From the NCBI RefSeq assembly GCF_002994745.2, contig NC_037091.1, positions 30,382,612 to 30,446,611 on the forward strand: a stretch of 64,000 bases of DNA, given 5' to 3'. This DNA comes from Rosa chinensis (taxonomy: Eukaryota; Streptophyta; Magnoliopsida; Rosales; Rosaceae). The translations under genes and the position numbers were made by a program. Under the pieces are notes generated by a model, which was not told where the DNA came from, searched no databases, and saw only the letters and a program-made list of their open reading frames with translations. Positions 33,206 to 44,129 of this stretch are shown here, in pieces (the stretch's first letter is position 1; every line of letters begins with the position of its first letter).

Positions 33206-34225
33206 TTTTCCTTTTTAAATGTTGAATTTCTTTTCCTGTTGGTCAAGATTTGGATCAGATTAGGAGCAATTTCTTGTGTTGATGGATGCATCATAGTCCA
33301 TTGGAGGTATGTGTCCATTAGAGGATTTGACACATACTGAATTTAGAACTTTTCTATAATGTCATACCTGTAGTCGAATTGTTATGAGGTGATGTCAGAC
33401 AGATGGTTGGAAATGTTCTACTTGGAACAGGTGGAGCAGTTATGAGAGAGTTTTTCTAGTTATCTAAGGATGCTATTTTATTTGAGTTTGATCGGAATTC
33501 CAATCAAGTATGGTTTTCGGTGGTGAGAATTATATTGGCATACGAAGTAGAATTATCATTTGTGGCGTAGAGGCCAGCGTGAATGACATGAATTCAACTA
33601 AATTTTTGACCTATGACTAAGAAGTGTAGCCTCAGCTAAGAACAACTTTGGTGTGATGTATCTCCTCTTAGATTTGAATATTTGGGCTGGAATCGAGCGA
33701 ATATTTATGGATTTTGCTTTGCATCAGGTTTCGGAAGATGTAGTACATAATGTGAGCAGTTTCGATTTTAGACATTGGTAATTGGTAGACTCTTTGGAAT
33801 GCATGTGATTTTCAAGGTTTTGGAAACATTGGATGAGATATTGTTTTGATTAGTCTTTTCGGAGACTATGAAAAGAAGTTCATTCTGGTTGTGGGTTATA
33901 TCGTTATTTCCACATCTTGGTTTTCTTGACGGGTGAGACGATTATTCCTTATGCAGTATTCAAGATTACAGTGACTGGTCATATTTCTGCTTGAGGACTG
34001 TTCCTTTTTATATGTTGATTCCCTTATTTTATTTGGCCACCTCTTGGACTAGATCTAAAGTTAGTTTCTGCATGAGTTGAGCAGACTTGCATATCGATCG
34101 TGCGATATCATCCCCACTTTGTTATGATCTGAGTACTACCTTCGTTGAGGATGTTGCATTGCAGATTAGTACATGTGTGCTACCTCTACTTTAACAGTAT
34201 GAAATTTCGAGGACGAAATTGTTAT
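33206..34225 (+). other. Non-coding internal region of LARD, right part
   Basis: About 1 kb without an open frame. Shortly before the polypurine tract it contains TTTCGAGGACGAAATTGTTA, a string often seen at the end of gypsy pol genes just before the 3' LTR, which hints at descent from a coding gypsy family. Confidence 0.6.
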
Positions 34226-34238
34226 AAGGAGGGGAGAT
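34226..34238 (+). promoter_or_regulatory. Polypurine tract of LARD-like element
   Basis: AAGGAGGGGAGAT directly precedes TGTAACG of the 3' LTR, consistent with plus orientation of the element. Confidence 0.8.
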
Positions 34239-37022
34239 TGTAACGTCCCGAACCTAAGTCCACGTGTTTACTAGTCATTTGGACGGTAAACGACCTTTAC
34301 TTTCACTTTTACTTTCGGTTTAGTACTTTTAGTGGCCCTAAAAGTTGACTTTTTGTTCGGATCAAAATTTGAGAAAATGTTCTTCATGGAAGTTGTAGAG
34401 GACGTTAAACCGAGCGCGTGCATATGTGGTACGTAAAAATCGGACTTTGTATGCGAGAGTTATGGTCAAAAATGTGAAGTTACTGTTTATGGTAATTTTT
34501 GATTAAAATAGAAATTTACCCCGGGTAGGTTTCCATTTCCGGAAACCCACCCCAGCTCTTTCTCTCTCCTCTCCCCCGACCTCTCTCTTCTCCGGTTCGA
34601 CCATTTTCCCTCTCCCTCCGATTTCCGGCGATTCCGGCCACCAACCGGCGTGCCACCGGTCACCAGAGGAGCGCCTCCTCCCTCCGAGCACCCTAGCAAC
34701 CTTGGTTTTCCACGATTTGGCCGGAAAACCACGGATCGAAGGAAAAACTCCTCCGGCTGCAGTTTGAAGCTTTTGCCGATTTCCGGCGATTCCGGCCACC
34801 TCCGGTCCTCATTCCGGCGTCGAAGGTTCGGTTTTCATCACTGATCATTTCCCCTATGGCCTTGTATCACGATTTGTTGTGTAGACGCCGAATCGACGAA
34901 TTGAAATTCTAGGGTTCTTGAGGATTTCTGGGTTTATGTTCATTGATCGATTTCGGCCATTTTTAATTCTTATTTGGGAATGTTGTAGTTGAGAAGTTGA
35001 ATCAGTGTGTTGAGAAGGTGCTACTGTCAAATTTTGGTGGCCATCGGAGATGGTGGCGGCGGCGCCGCCACTGTGGGCGGCGGTAGCGGCGGCTAGGGTA
35101 GTTTATAAATTTCAATTTTTAGCCAGTTAAATTCTATAATTATCATAGAGCTTATATATGAAGTTTGGTGAATTTTGGAGGAGTTTGGAATTGTTTGTGA
35201 ATTTTCGAAGTTTGGAGTTTTGTGGTGGAATTATGGGAAATCCGCCGTCGGATTTCCCTCGTTTTCATTATGGAATATGTAAATTGAGGAATTAGAATTG
35301 TGGATGAGATTTGGGTTGAATTTGAGAAGTATTGGAGATAGGGATTTTCGGATTTCGTTTAAGTTCGTAATTATTTTATCGGATTACCGTTTACGGAAAT
35401 ATAATTGTGTACAGGGCAATGTCACGAGCTACGGTTAGATGAAGGAACTCGTTTGCGTGGTTGCCCAATAGTACTGTGAGTGGACTTTTATTTTTAAATA
35501 TTGATGCATGCATTTATTTTCTTAAATAATGCTCTAGTTTTAATCATATTACTTATTGAGCAAATGATTTGATTTTCGGAAATTCGATCTCGGTTTATCT
35601 CGTGGATTGGCTGTCGATAATGAGTTTCAAAGGTTGATTATGATTTATAATATTATTTGACAAATTGCTTATTTTCGAGGTAATTTTCCGGAATTAAGTA
35701 TATTTCTAATCACCGAGTTAAGCTCCTGGAAGATTTTTAAGATGAGTTTCAATGGAATTGGATATTCTCAATTGTTTATTGACTTTCGGTTTTGGCATCG
35801 GGAATGCCTAATTAAGGATTTTGGATTTGGTTGGCTTCTTGGAGACTTTGTGAGATTTTTGGAAATGGGATTTACCTATTCTAATTTCCGGTTTAGGTTA
35901 CGGATTTGAGAATATCTGGGCGTGTGGGACACGCCGTCGATTTATTCCTATTTCTCACTTATCCATTTTGAGATTTAGAGTAATCTTGGCGTGCGGGGTC
36001 ACGTCGTTGGATACATGGTTTCTATCTCGTGAGAAATATGGGGAAGCTACATGGATTTATTGGTTTTCGATGATTTTTCCTCACCATACGCGGGTTATGT
36101 TATTAGGTCTCCTCCTCACTGACTTTGTGTTGGTGAGTGGCAGTTGAGGTAGCTTGTTCTCCTCCTCACCTACTTTGTGTTGGTGAGTGGCAGTAGAGGT
36201 GATTTATTCTCCTCCTCACGTGGGTGGCAGTCGAGGTCATTTGGTCTCCTCCTCGCACAATCTATGTGTGAGTGAAAGTTGAGGGTAGGTAGAGCCTGAG
36301 AGGCTCCATTTCCCGTATGGTGATATCTCTTCCTTATATCTTAGCATTTCTCGACTAGTGGGGCCTAGTCTGATTTCCGTGTAACCAGCGGGGCTGGTTT
36401 TATCCTGTCGAGTATCGGAGTTTCGATCTTTCCTCTCGGTTGTTTGTGACTAGCGGGGCTAATCGGTTTTTCTTGAGCAGGGCTTCTCGTGAATTGTTTT
36501 CTGAATCGTTTCATGCATCGAGAGTTTTTAAGGAAATATATATATGGGAAAGTATAAAATCCACTTGGTTTAAAAATTGTTTATTTTTGTCCACTCACGC
36601 GAACGTATTTTATGTACTTTCCCCTGGGCCCTTCGGTTTCAAATGCCCAGTTTGCAGGCGAATTGGTTGAGGTCGGGCGTACACGGAGTTGAGGCATAGT
36701 CAACAGCATGGCTTCCGCATCTGTCGTTGAACTAGGTTTTCCTCTTATACCTTTCTGTTAGAATTGCTCTGATTACTTATGAGATTTATGATATTTGAGT
36801 TGGGATGCGTGTTTTGTGAATTGGAGACTGATGTTGATTTGGGGAGCAGGGTGGCTCCAGGAGCATAAGGATGAATTGATTGAGGAGTGTAAATGTTTTC
36901 TACAGGTTTGGGTAGCCCATTTTAGGGAAAGTTCCGCCAAATTTTTGGGTAGAATTTCTTCTAAGGTGGGCCCCGCAGGGTCACTCCGGATTTCAACGTG
37001 AAATCCGGGGCGGGTCCTGTCA
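34239..37022 (+). repeat. 3' LTR of LARD-like element
   Basis: 2784 bp, differing from the 5' LTR by only scattered substitutions and single-base indels (for example GGCCGTCGG versus GCCGTCGG near 35242 and TATGTT versus TTATGTT near 34933). The insertion is recent but older than the Tat element inside it. Confidence 0.9.
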
Positions 37023-37027
37023 GAAGG

Positions 37028-39474
37028 GCCCAGGGGAAAGTACATAAAATACGTTAGCGTGAGTGGACAAAAATAAACAATTTTTAAACCAAGTGGATTT
37101 TATACTTTCCCATCTATATATATTTCCTTAAAAACTCTCTATGCATGTAACGATTCAGAAAACAATTCACGAGAAGCCCTGCTCAAGAAAAACCGACTAG
37201 CCCCGCTAGTCACAAACAACCGAGAGGAAAGATCGAAACTCCGATACTCAACAGGATAAAACCAGCCCCGCTGGTTACACAGAAATCAGACTAGGCCCCG
37301 CTAGTCGAGAAATGGTAAGATATAAGGAAGAGATATCACCATACGGGAAATGGAGCCTCTCAGGCTCTACCTACCCTCAACTGCCACTCGCACATAGATT
37401 GTGCGAGGAGGAGAACTAATAACCTCAACTTCCACTCACACATAGATTGTGCGAGGAGGAGACCAAATGACCTCGACTGCCACCCACGTGAGGAGGAGAA
37501 TAAATCACCTCTACTGCCACTCACCAACACAAAGTAGGTGAGGAGGAGAACAAGCTACCTCAACTGCCACTCACCAACACAAAGTCAGTGAGGAGGAGAC
37601 CTAATAACATAACCCGCGTATGGTGAGGAAAAATCATCGAAAACCAGTAAATCCATGTAGCTTCCCCATATTTCTCACGAGATAGAAACCATGTATTCAA
37701 CGACGTGACCCCGCACGCCAAGATTACTCTCAATCTCAAAATGGATAAGTGAGAAATAGGAATAAATCGACACGCGACACGCCCAGATATTCTCAAATCC
37801 GTAACCAAAACCGGAATTTAGTTTAGGTAAATCCCATTTCCAAAAATCTCTCAAAATCTCCAAGAAGCCAACCAAATCCAAAATCCTTAATTAGGCATTC
37901 CCGATGCCAAAATTGAAAGTCAATAAACAATTGAGAATATCCAACTCCATTGAAACTCATCTTAAAAATCTTCCAGGAGCTTAACTCGGTGATTAGGGAT
38001 ATGCTAAATTCCAGAAATTTACCTCGGAAATAAGGAATTCATCAAATAATATAATAAATCAAAACCAACCTTTGAAACTCATTATTGAAAGCAAATCCAT
38101 GATATAATTCGAAATCAATTTCCGAAAATTAATTCATTTCCTCAAAAAGTCATATGAATAATCACTAGAGCATTATTTAAGAAAATAAATGCATGCATCG
38201 CTATTTAAAACAAAAGTCCACTCACAGTGTACGGCTAAGCCTGCCGTCGATCCGAACCCTCCTTGAGGGAATCCTCCTCACGTCCTGTACAATATAACGT
38301 CCGTAAACCGTAATTACTGGATGGAAAACTAAATTACGTTAATTAAAACCAAACCCTAACATCATCTTTATTTGCCCAAAATCTCCCAATCTTCTTCACT
38401 AATATTATTCTCTTAAGGTATGGGCTTTAGGGCCGAATCAAGGAAATCCGACAGATGGATTTCTCGTAATTCAATTAACAATTTCATCATTGATCAACAT
38501 CAAAATCCATAATCACACTTCTCCAATTTTATCCTAAAACTGCAATCATGGAACTAAAAGTATAATTGACTAATTATATCAACAACAGAAGTCAAATTCT
38601 GGCCAAAACACAGTCTCACGCGCCACCTACAGTGGCGGCGCGTGGGTGCCACGCGCCGGCACCAACCTCCACCACCGGCTACCAAATTTCATATACAGCA
38701 ACTACTCAACACACTGATTAAACTTCTCAACTACAACATTCCCAAATTATACCTGTAAATGGTCGAATTCAACCGGCGAAATTAACCCAGAAAATCAAGA
38801 ACCCTAGATTTTCAATTCTGCCTCCACACTTCAAATCTTGATTCGAGGCTAGGGGCGAAATGATCTCTGTGGAAAACCGAGCCTTCGACGGCAAAATGGT
38901 GACCGGAGGTGGCCTGAATCGCCGGAAATTGGCAAAAATGGCTAACTGCCACCGTAGCTTCCTCCGCTCCAAATCGAGCTTCTCCGGCCAAATCACCGTA
39001 ATATACCTCCACAGACGTGACAAGGGGAAGAAACCGAGCTTGAGGGTGGCCGGATTACGTCCTGGGTCGGCCGGAGGAGGAAGAAACCGGAGGGGAAAGA
39101 GATCGGGCCGAGAGGGGAGAAAGAGTCGGGGAGAGAGAGAAAGGAGAGTTACCCGGTTGGGTAGGTTTCCAAAAAAAAATAGAAATTTACCAACAGTAAT
39201 TTCCATATATATATAACTTACCATGAACAGTAAATTCTACATTTTTAGCCATAACTCTCACATACTAAGTCCAATTTTTACGTACCACATATGCACGCGC
39301 TCGGTTTAACGTCCCCTACAACTTTCATGAAGAACATTTTCTCAAATTTTGACCCGAACAAAAAGTCAACTTTTAGGGCCACTAAAATACCGAATTAGGG
39401 TAAAAAGTAAGAGCAGTTGTCGTTTACCGTCCAAATGACTAGTAAACGGGTAAGTGAAAATACGGGATGTTACA
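37028..39474 (-). mobile_element. Solo LARD-family LTR, right piece
   Basis: Inverted copy of the remaining about 2.4 kb of the family LTR, ending GGGATGTTACA (TGTAACATCCC on the minus strand). It is clearly more diverged from the two LARD LTRs than they are from each other, especially at 38220-38760. CTGCA at 39475-39479 completes the target duplication begun at 15949-15953. Confidence 0.88.
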
Positions 39475-39517
39475 CTGCATGTGTACTTTGGAATAATATA
39501 GTTCATCCATATATATG

Positions 39518-39518
39518 C

Positions 39519-39556
<38 letters not shown>
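39518..39556. repeat. (CT)n microsatellite
   Basis: An interrupted CT run in the AP1G intron, about 100 bp upstream of the exon at 39653. Confidence 0.9.
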
Positions 39557-39652
39557 ATTGACTTACTATGTATATGTGTATATATATGCGTGCGTGTGTG
39601 CATTGTACTACAAATTCGAAAGCAAATTGTTACATTGGATGAGGTTTTGAAG

Positions 39653-41768
39653 ATCTACACTGGTTGAGAGGATGCCAATTTTGGATTTGTTAGTGGGAGG
39701 AAAAGCAGAGTGGTTCTATACCAACTACTTACTGGTTCAACTCCTGCTCATGCTTCAATCAACATACCAAATGGAGTTGCCAAGCCTTCTTCAGCTCCTC
39801 GTGTGGATTTACTTGATCTAAATTCAGATGATGTGCCAGCACCTATCTCCTCTGGTGGTGATTCTTTTCATGGTCTTCTTGATATTGATTTGTCAGGAGC
39901 TCCTAAACAATCGGGTTAGTTTCACCAGCACCTACCACATGAAACATTATGTTTTTGTTGATTTGTCATGTAAATGATCCATATTAAAGTTTTGTCAAAA
40001 TTTTGATTTTCTTGTCTGGGAAAGTTTTGGTTGATATAATAATGTTGCCGAGATCTTTAGGGCTGGACTGCTGGAGTAACTAGTTCATGCTTGTTATTTA
40101 AATTTAATTCAAACCTACAGATGCTACAAGAGACATTTCTTAGAGAAATCTACTTATTGTAGAATGTAATGTATGGACTGCACTCTGTTCTTTCGTTTGG
40201 TGTGTTTCACTGCATATATGCCTGAATGGAAAGGAAAAGAAAGTAATTGCATTATTTCTCTAGTCAACCCACCAATATTAATTGTGAAACTCTTATAGGT
40301 GTAAATCATTCTCCAAACAACGGCACCGATGCTGTAATGGATCTCTTGTCTACTGCTACCCCTACACAAAGCAGCTCAGCTATCTCTGATCTGTTAAACT
40401 CTGGTCAAGATAACAAAACACCTGTTTCACCATTAGAGGTACTGTCATCTCCATCTTCGAACTCCATACAACCCACTTCTGCTGGAGCTATTGATTTGCT
40501 GGACAGCTTTGCCACCAACTCACCAATACAAGGTAAATTTTTAGTAACACTCAGAAGTTAAAATTCATATATGATCAGGGTTGATTTAGTGACAGCCCTC
40601 TTTTCTGTGATCCAGAAAACAATGGCCCTGCTTTACCCGTCTGTAGTGGCATTTGAGAGCAGCAATTTAAGGATAGGGTAATTTAACTTCTCCAAGCTGC
40701 CTGGAAATCCACAAACGACAATAATCAAGGCTGCATTCACTAATTTGTCACCTAGTATCTATACAGATTTTATTTTTCAGGCAGCTGTTCCAAAGGTAAA
40801 GTGGTTACGAACATCTCTGTTTTTTACTGTTCTTTCTTTTATATTTGTCTGTCAGTGGGATTTCATTGTCGTGTATACTTAATGTGCGAGTTAAGTAGTT
40901 AGTTGTCTTTTGTCAACTTTATGCAACATATGCCTTGCGATGGGAGATTTAAAGTGAGGAAGGACCTGAGTGGTCGTATACAGATTCCCACATTTCTTTA
41001 CTGCTGTGTTCTTGTATTTCTAAAATGATTGGTGACCAATTTAAAGTTTGTTTCGTTTTATAGTTGAAATGCAAGTGCGCACGCACTAAGTTTATTTGTT
41101 CTTATTTTGAACTTGCGCTTCTGACTACTTTTTTATTTTGAGTTACAGTTCCTGCAACTGCACTTAGAGCCAGCCAGCGGCAATACTCTTCCGGCAAGTG
41201 GTAATGAGTCCATCACACAAACTTTGAGAGTTACCGATAGCCAACATGGAAAGGTATCTGAATCTCTGTCTATGTGTTGCGTTTAGGTTCTGAACTTGTC
41301 TGAGAAAGCACTTTTTTTGCTTATTTGGCTTCTAATCATTTTGACCTTTAAGATTAAGCAAGTTGATACATAAATCCTCAACTTCCATCAAAATTGGTAC
41401 TCCGCCGTTATAAAATGTACGCATCTACACACACACACGCACATCTCATTTTTGAATTCTAGTAACCTTCAACTTATGACATGGGGTTCTCACAAAAAAA
41501 AAAAAAAAAAACACAAATGACAAAAGTCCTATGACATGGGATTGGGACTCAGATCCTTTATACGGTCTTGAAGGCTGAGGGTTTAGATGAATCCTATCTG
41601 TAGCTTTTTTTCCCTCATTTTTGGGTGGATGTAGTGGATACTTACAGAAATGTACATTTTTTTCCCTTTCAGAAAAGTCTCATCATGCGCATAAGGATAG
41701 CTTACAAGATGAACAACAAAGATGTCTTGGAGGAAGGACAAATCAACAACTTTCCCCAGGGTTTATGA
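39653..41768 (+). pseudogene. AP1G: AP-1 complex gamma-adaptin, hinge and ear exons (pseudogene)
   Basis: Continuation of the gene from 15869 after a 23.8-kb intron. Exons: 39653-39914 (LVERMPILD, then SINIPNGVAKPSSAPRVDLL, hinge); 40299-40532 (NGTDAVMDLLSTATPTQSS, hinge with DLL-type motifs that bind clathrin and adaptors in this family); 40616-40795 (SVVAFESSNL, start of the ear); 41149-41253 (FLQLHLEPASGNTLPASGNE); 41673-41768 (RIAYKMNNKDVLEEGQINNF and TGA at 41766). The last exon matches the expected C-terminus, so the 3' end is complete. Lesions: a frameshift in 39653-39914 between the VERMPILD and IPNGVAK parts, an extra base near 40633, and a TAA with 3 extra bases near 40680. Splice borders are intact GT/AG. 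Confidence 0.9.
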
Positions 41769-42066
41769 AGTGGAGCAGTTTTCTAGATGGTAAAGATGGT
41801 GAAGCACAAGTTTCCATCCTCTCACTATACGTCGTGTCAGTGCAATCTTTTCCTTCCGATTGTTCAATTTGGGGTGGCATGTTCTTAGCAAATGGGAGTG
41901 ATTTTTCTTAAGAGTATGGGGTTCATCCAAAGGCCCCATAACTCCCCCTTCATTTTTCTTCCCCTTGTAAGTGGTTATGTACATTATTACAAATTATTCC
42001 TTTACAAAATTGTGGGAATTAAATTTTGCTTTCGGTGCACAAAGGAGGGAGCTCGTGCCATGTTGA

Positions 42067-42564
<498 letters not shown>

Positions 42565-43502
42565 GTAATCTTTCATTTCATGACACTTTAGATCACTTTA
42601 CACCTATGTCATATGCACAATATTTGGTTTTCTGATTTATTTGGCTGAAGTAGTTCATGTCTGCTATACTCATGCGTAGTATCTGATAGTTTCAATAGTG
42701 TCAGGCGCGGTTGATTAGGTAGTAGCTAGCTCTGGATATTTTGCCATTTAGGTTAGAGGTGACCTTAGGATTCCAGACTTGCACATATATCTATGTTGTT
42801 TCCTCCCAGAACTAACATCCTTTCCTCCATCTACTTTACAAATATACGTAGGATGGGGTAGAAATTGAATTCTTATATATGTGGGGTATTGGAATCAATA
42901 ATTTGCCCTCTTAGGATACAATGCTAGTGTAATGAGGAGATTGATGGTAGGAATTTCTTCCTCCTGCCTTGATCTTGTACTGTGGTGCTCTGATGATGTC
43001 ATGTCTCTATAACCTTTATAGTTACGGTCTCTTGTGCCTTTCAGTTGTTTGTGGTGGTTTGAGATATTTGATTTGGTTAAGCCGTGAGATTTTAACTAGA
43101 TGTTATGTTGGTAACATATGTCAAGTCATCTCACTTTACTTTTAATCATACTAATATTTATTTATTTTTACACGTACACCACCATTCTGCTTTTGGTACT
43201 TATTTTGATACTGTGCTTTCTTGTCTGGTAGCATGTTTCTCCTAAATTATAGTTCAGATTGCTGGTAGAGAGAAACATGCACTCTTCTTCTTTATGTAGA
43301 GTTTTTCTGTTCATTAATAGTTATTGTCTGTTTCATTTACGTCACCTTCTTAACTTCTAGATGGTTTCAGAAGCATGTCAGTAGAAGACAGGTTCTAGTA
43401 TTTCGTGGTACTCTTTCTGTTCTTTTGATTCTGATTATTTTTCAAGGAACTTTTCAGTTATGCTGGAAATATTGGACTCTTGGGTTAGTAGATATGTTGT
43501 CG
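42565..43502. other. Intergenic, nothing recognised
   Basis: AT-rich unique-looking sequence with no long frame, repeat or terminal inverted repeat detected. Confidence 0.45.
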
Positions 43503-43857
43503 TGTTGAGAATATATACATCCCACATGGGAAAAATGGGACCTTGCCTATGGGTTTATAAGGATTTGGGCCACTCCATCCATTGCCAATTGGTTTTGGAT
43601 GTGAACCCCAGATTACTTTATCATGGTATCAGAGCGGGTTACCCACGTGTGCATGTCAAACGGCCACACGGGCTCCACGTCACCCAAAAAGTTGTCCACG
43701 TGTATGGCTTGAAAATTCGCCACACGTGCGGGGGCGTGTTGAGAATATATACATCCCACATGGGAAAAATGGGACCTTGCCTATGGGTTTATAAGGATTT
43801 GGGCCACTCCATCCATTGCCAATTGGTTTTGGATGTGAACCCCAGATTACTTTATCA
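43503..43857 (+). mobile_element. TRIM retrotransposon, 121-bp LTRs
   Basis: Two identical-looking 121-bp repeats (43503-43623, 43737-43857) start TGTTGAGAATAT and end CTTTATCA. Between them are a Met-tRNA-type primer site TGGTATCAGAGCGGGTT directly after the first LTR, 96 bp of CACGTG-rich sequence, and a polypurine tract GTGCGGGGGCG before the second. Total length 355 bp, non-coding: a terminal-repeat retrotransposon in miniature. The flanks TGTCG and GTTAT do not match, so the insertion site may have been altered after integration. Confidence 0.88.
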
Positions 43858-43867
43858 GTTATTACGT

Positions 43868-44123
43868 ATACTCGTCAGTTGTCACACTTTGAATTTTTGA
43901 AGGTTCAAGAACTTTAGGAATTAGGAGCCAGATGATCTTGTTAGAAATAGCATATGGTACTGAATAGATAAAAAAGTCTACAATTTTGCATCTGTTATAC
44001 TTGTCAGTCGTCACACTTTGAATTTTTGAAGGTTCAAGAACTTTAGGAATTAGGAGACAGATGATCTTATTAGAAATAGCATATGGTAATGAGTAGATAA
44101 AAAATCTACCATTTTGCATCTGT
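43868..44123. repeat. 128-bp tandem duplication
   Basis: Two direct copies (43868-43995, 43996-44123) of a unit containing CACACTTTGAATTTTTGAAG and ATAGCATATGGTA, differing by a handful of bases. They lie just downstream of the TRIM. Confidence 0.85.
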
Positions 44124-44129
44124 TCTTTC

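Larger units (their letters stand above)
16346..37022 (+). mobile_element. LARD-like LTR retrotransposon (complete, nested host)
   Basis: Two direct LTRs of about 2.78 kb (16346-19131, 34239-37022) flank a Met-tRNA-type primer site and a polypurine tract. The 5-bp flank GAAGG is duplicated exactly (16341-16345, 37023-37027). After removing the Tat element (21506-33200), the internal region is about 3.4 kb and has no recognisable gag or pol frame on either strand. Long LTRs plus a non-coding internal region fit a Large Retrotransposon Derivative moved in trans. An alternative is a strongly decayed gypsy element, but the near-identical LTRs argue against decay after insertion. Confidence 0.85.

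Noticed and set aside
38769..39224. 151-codon minus-strand ORF
   Set aside because: Lies in the solo LTR of the LARD family, with an overlapping antisense ORF of similar length; composition is that of the LTR's CCGG-rich block.
43624..43640. Met tRNA gene suspected from TGGTATCAGAGCGGGTT
   Set aside because: Only the complement of a tRNA 3' end is present, between two LTRs; it is a retroelement primer site.
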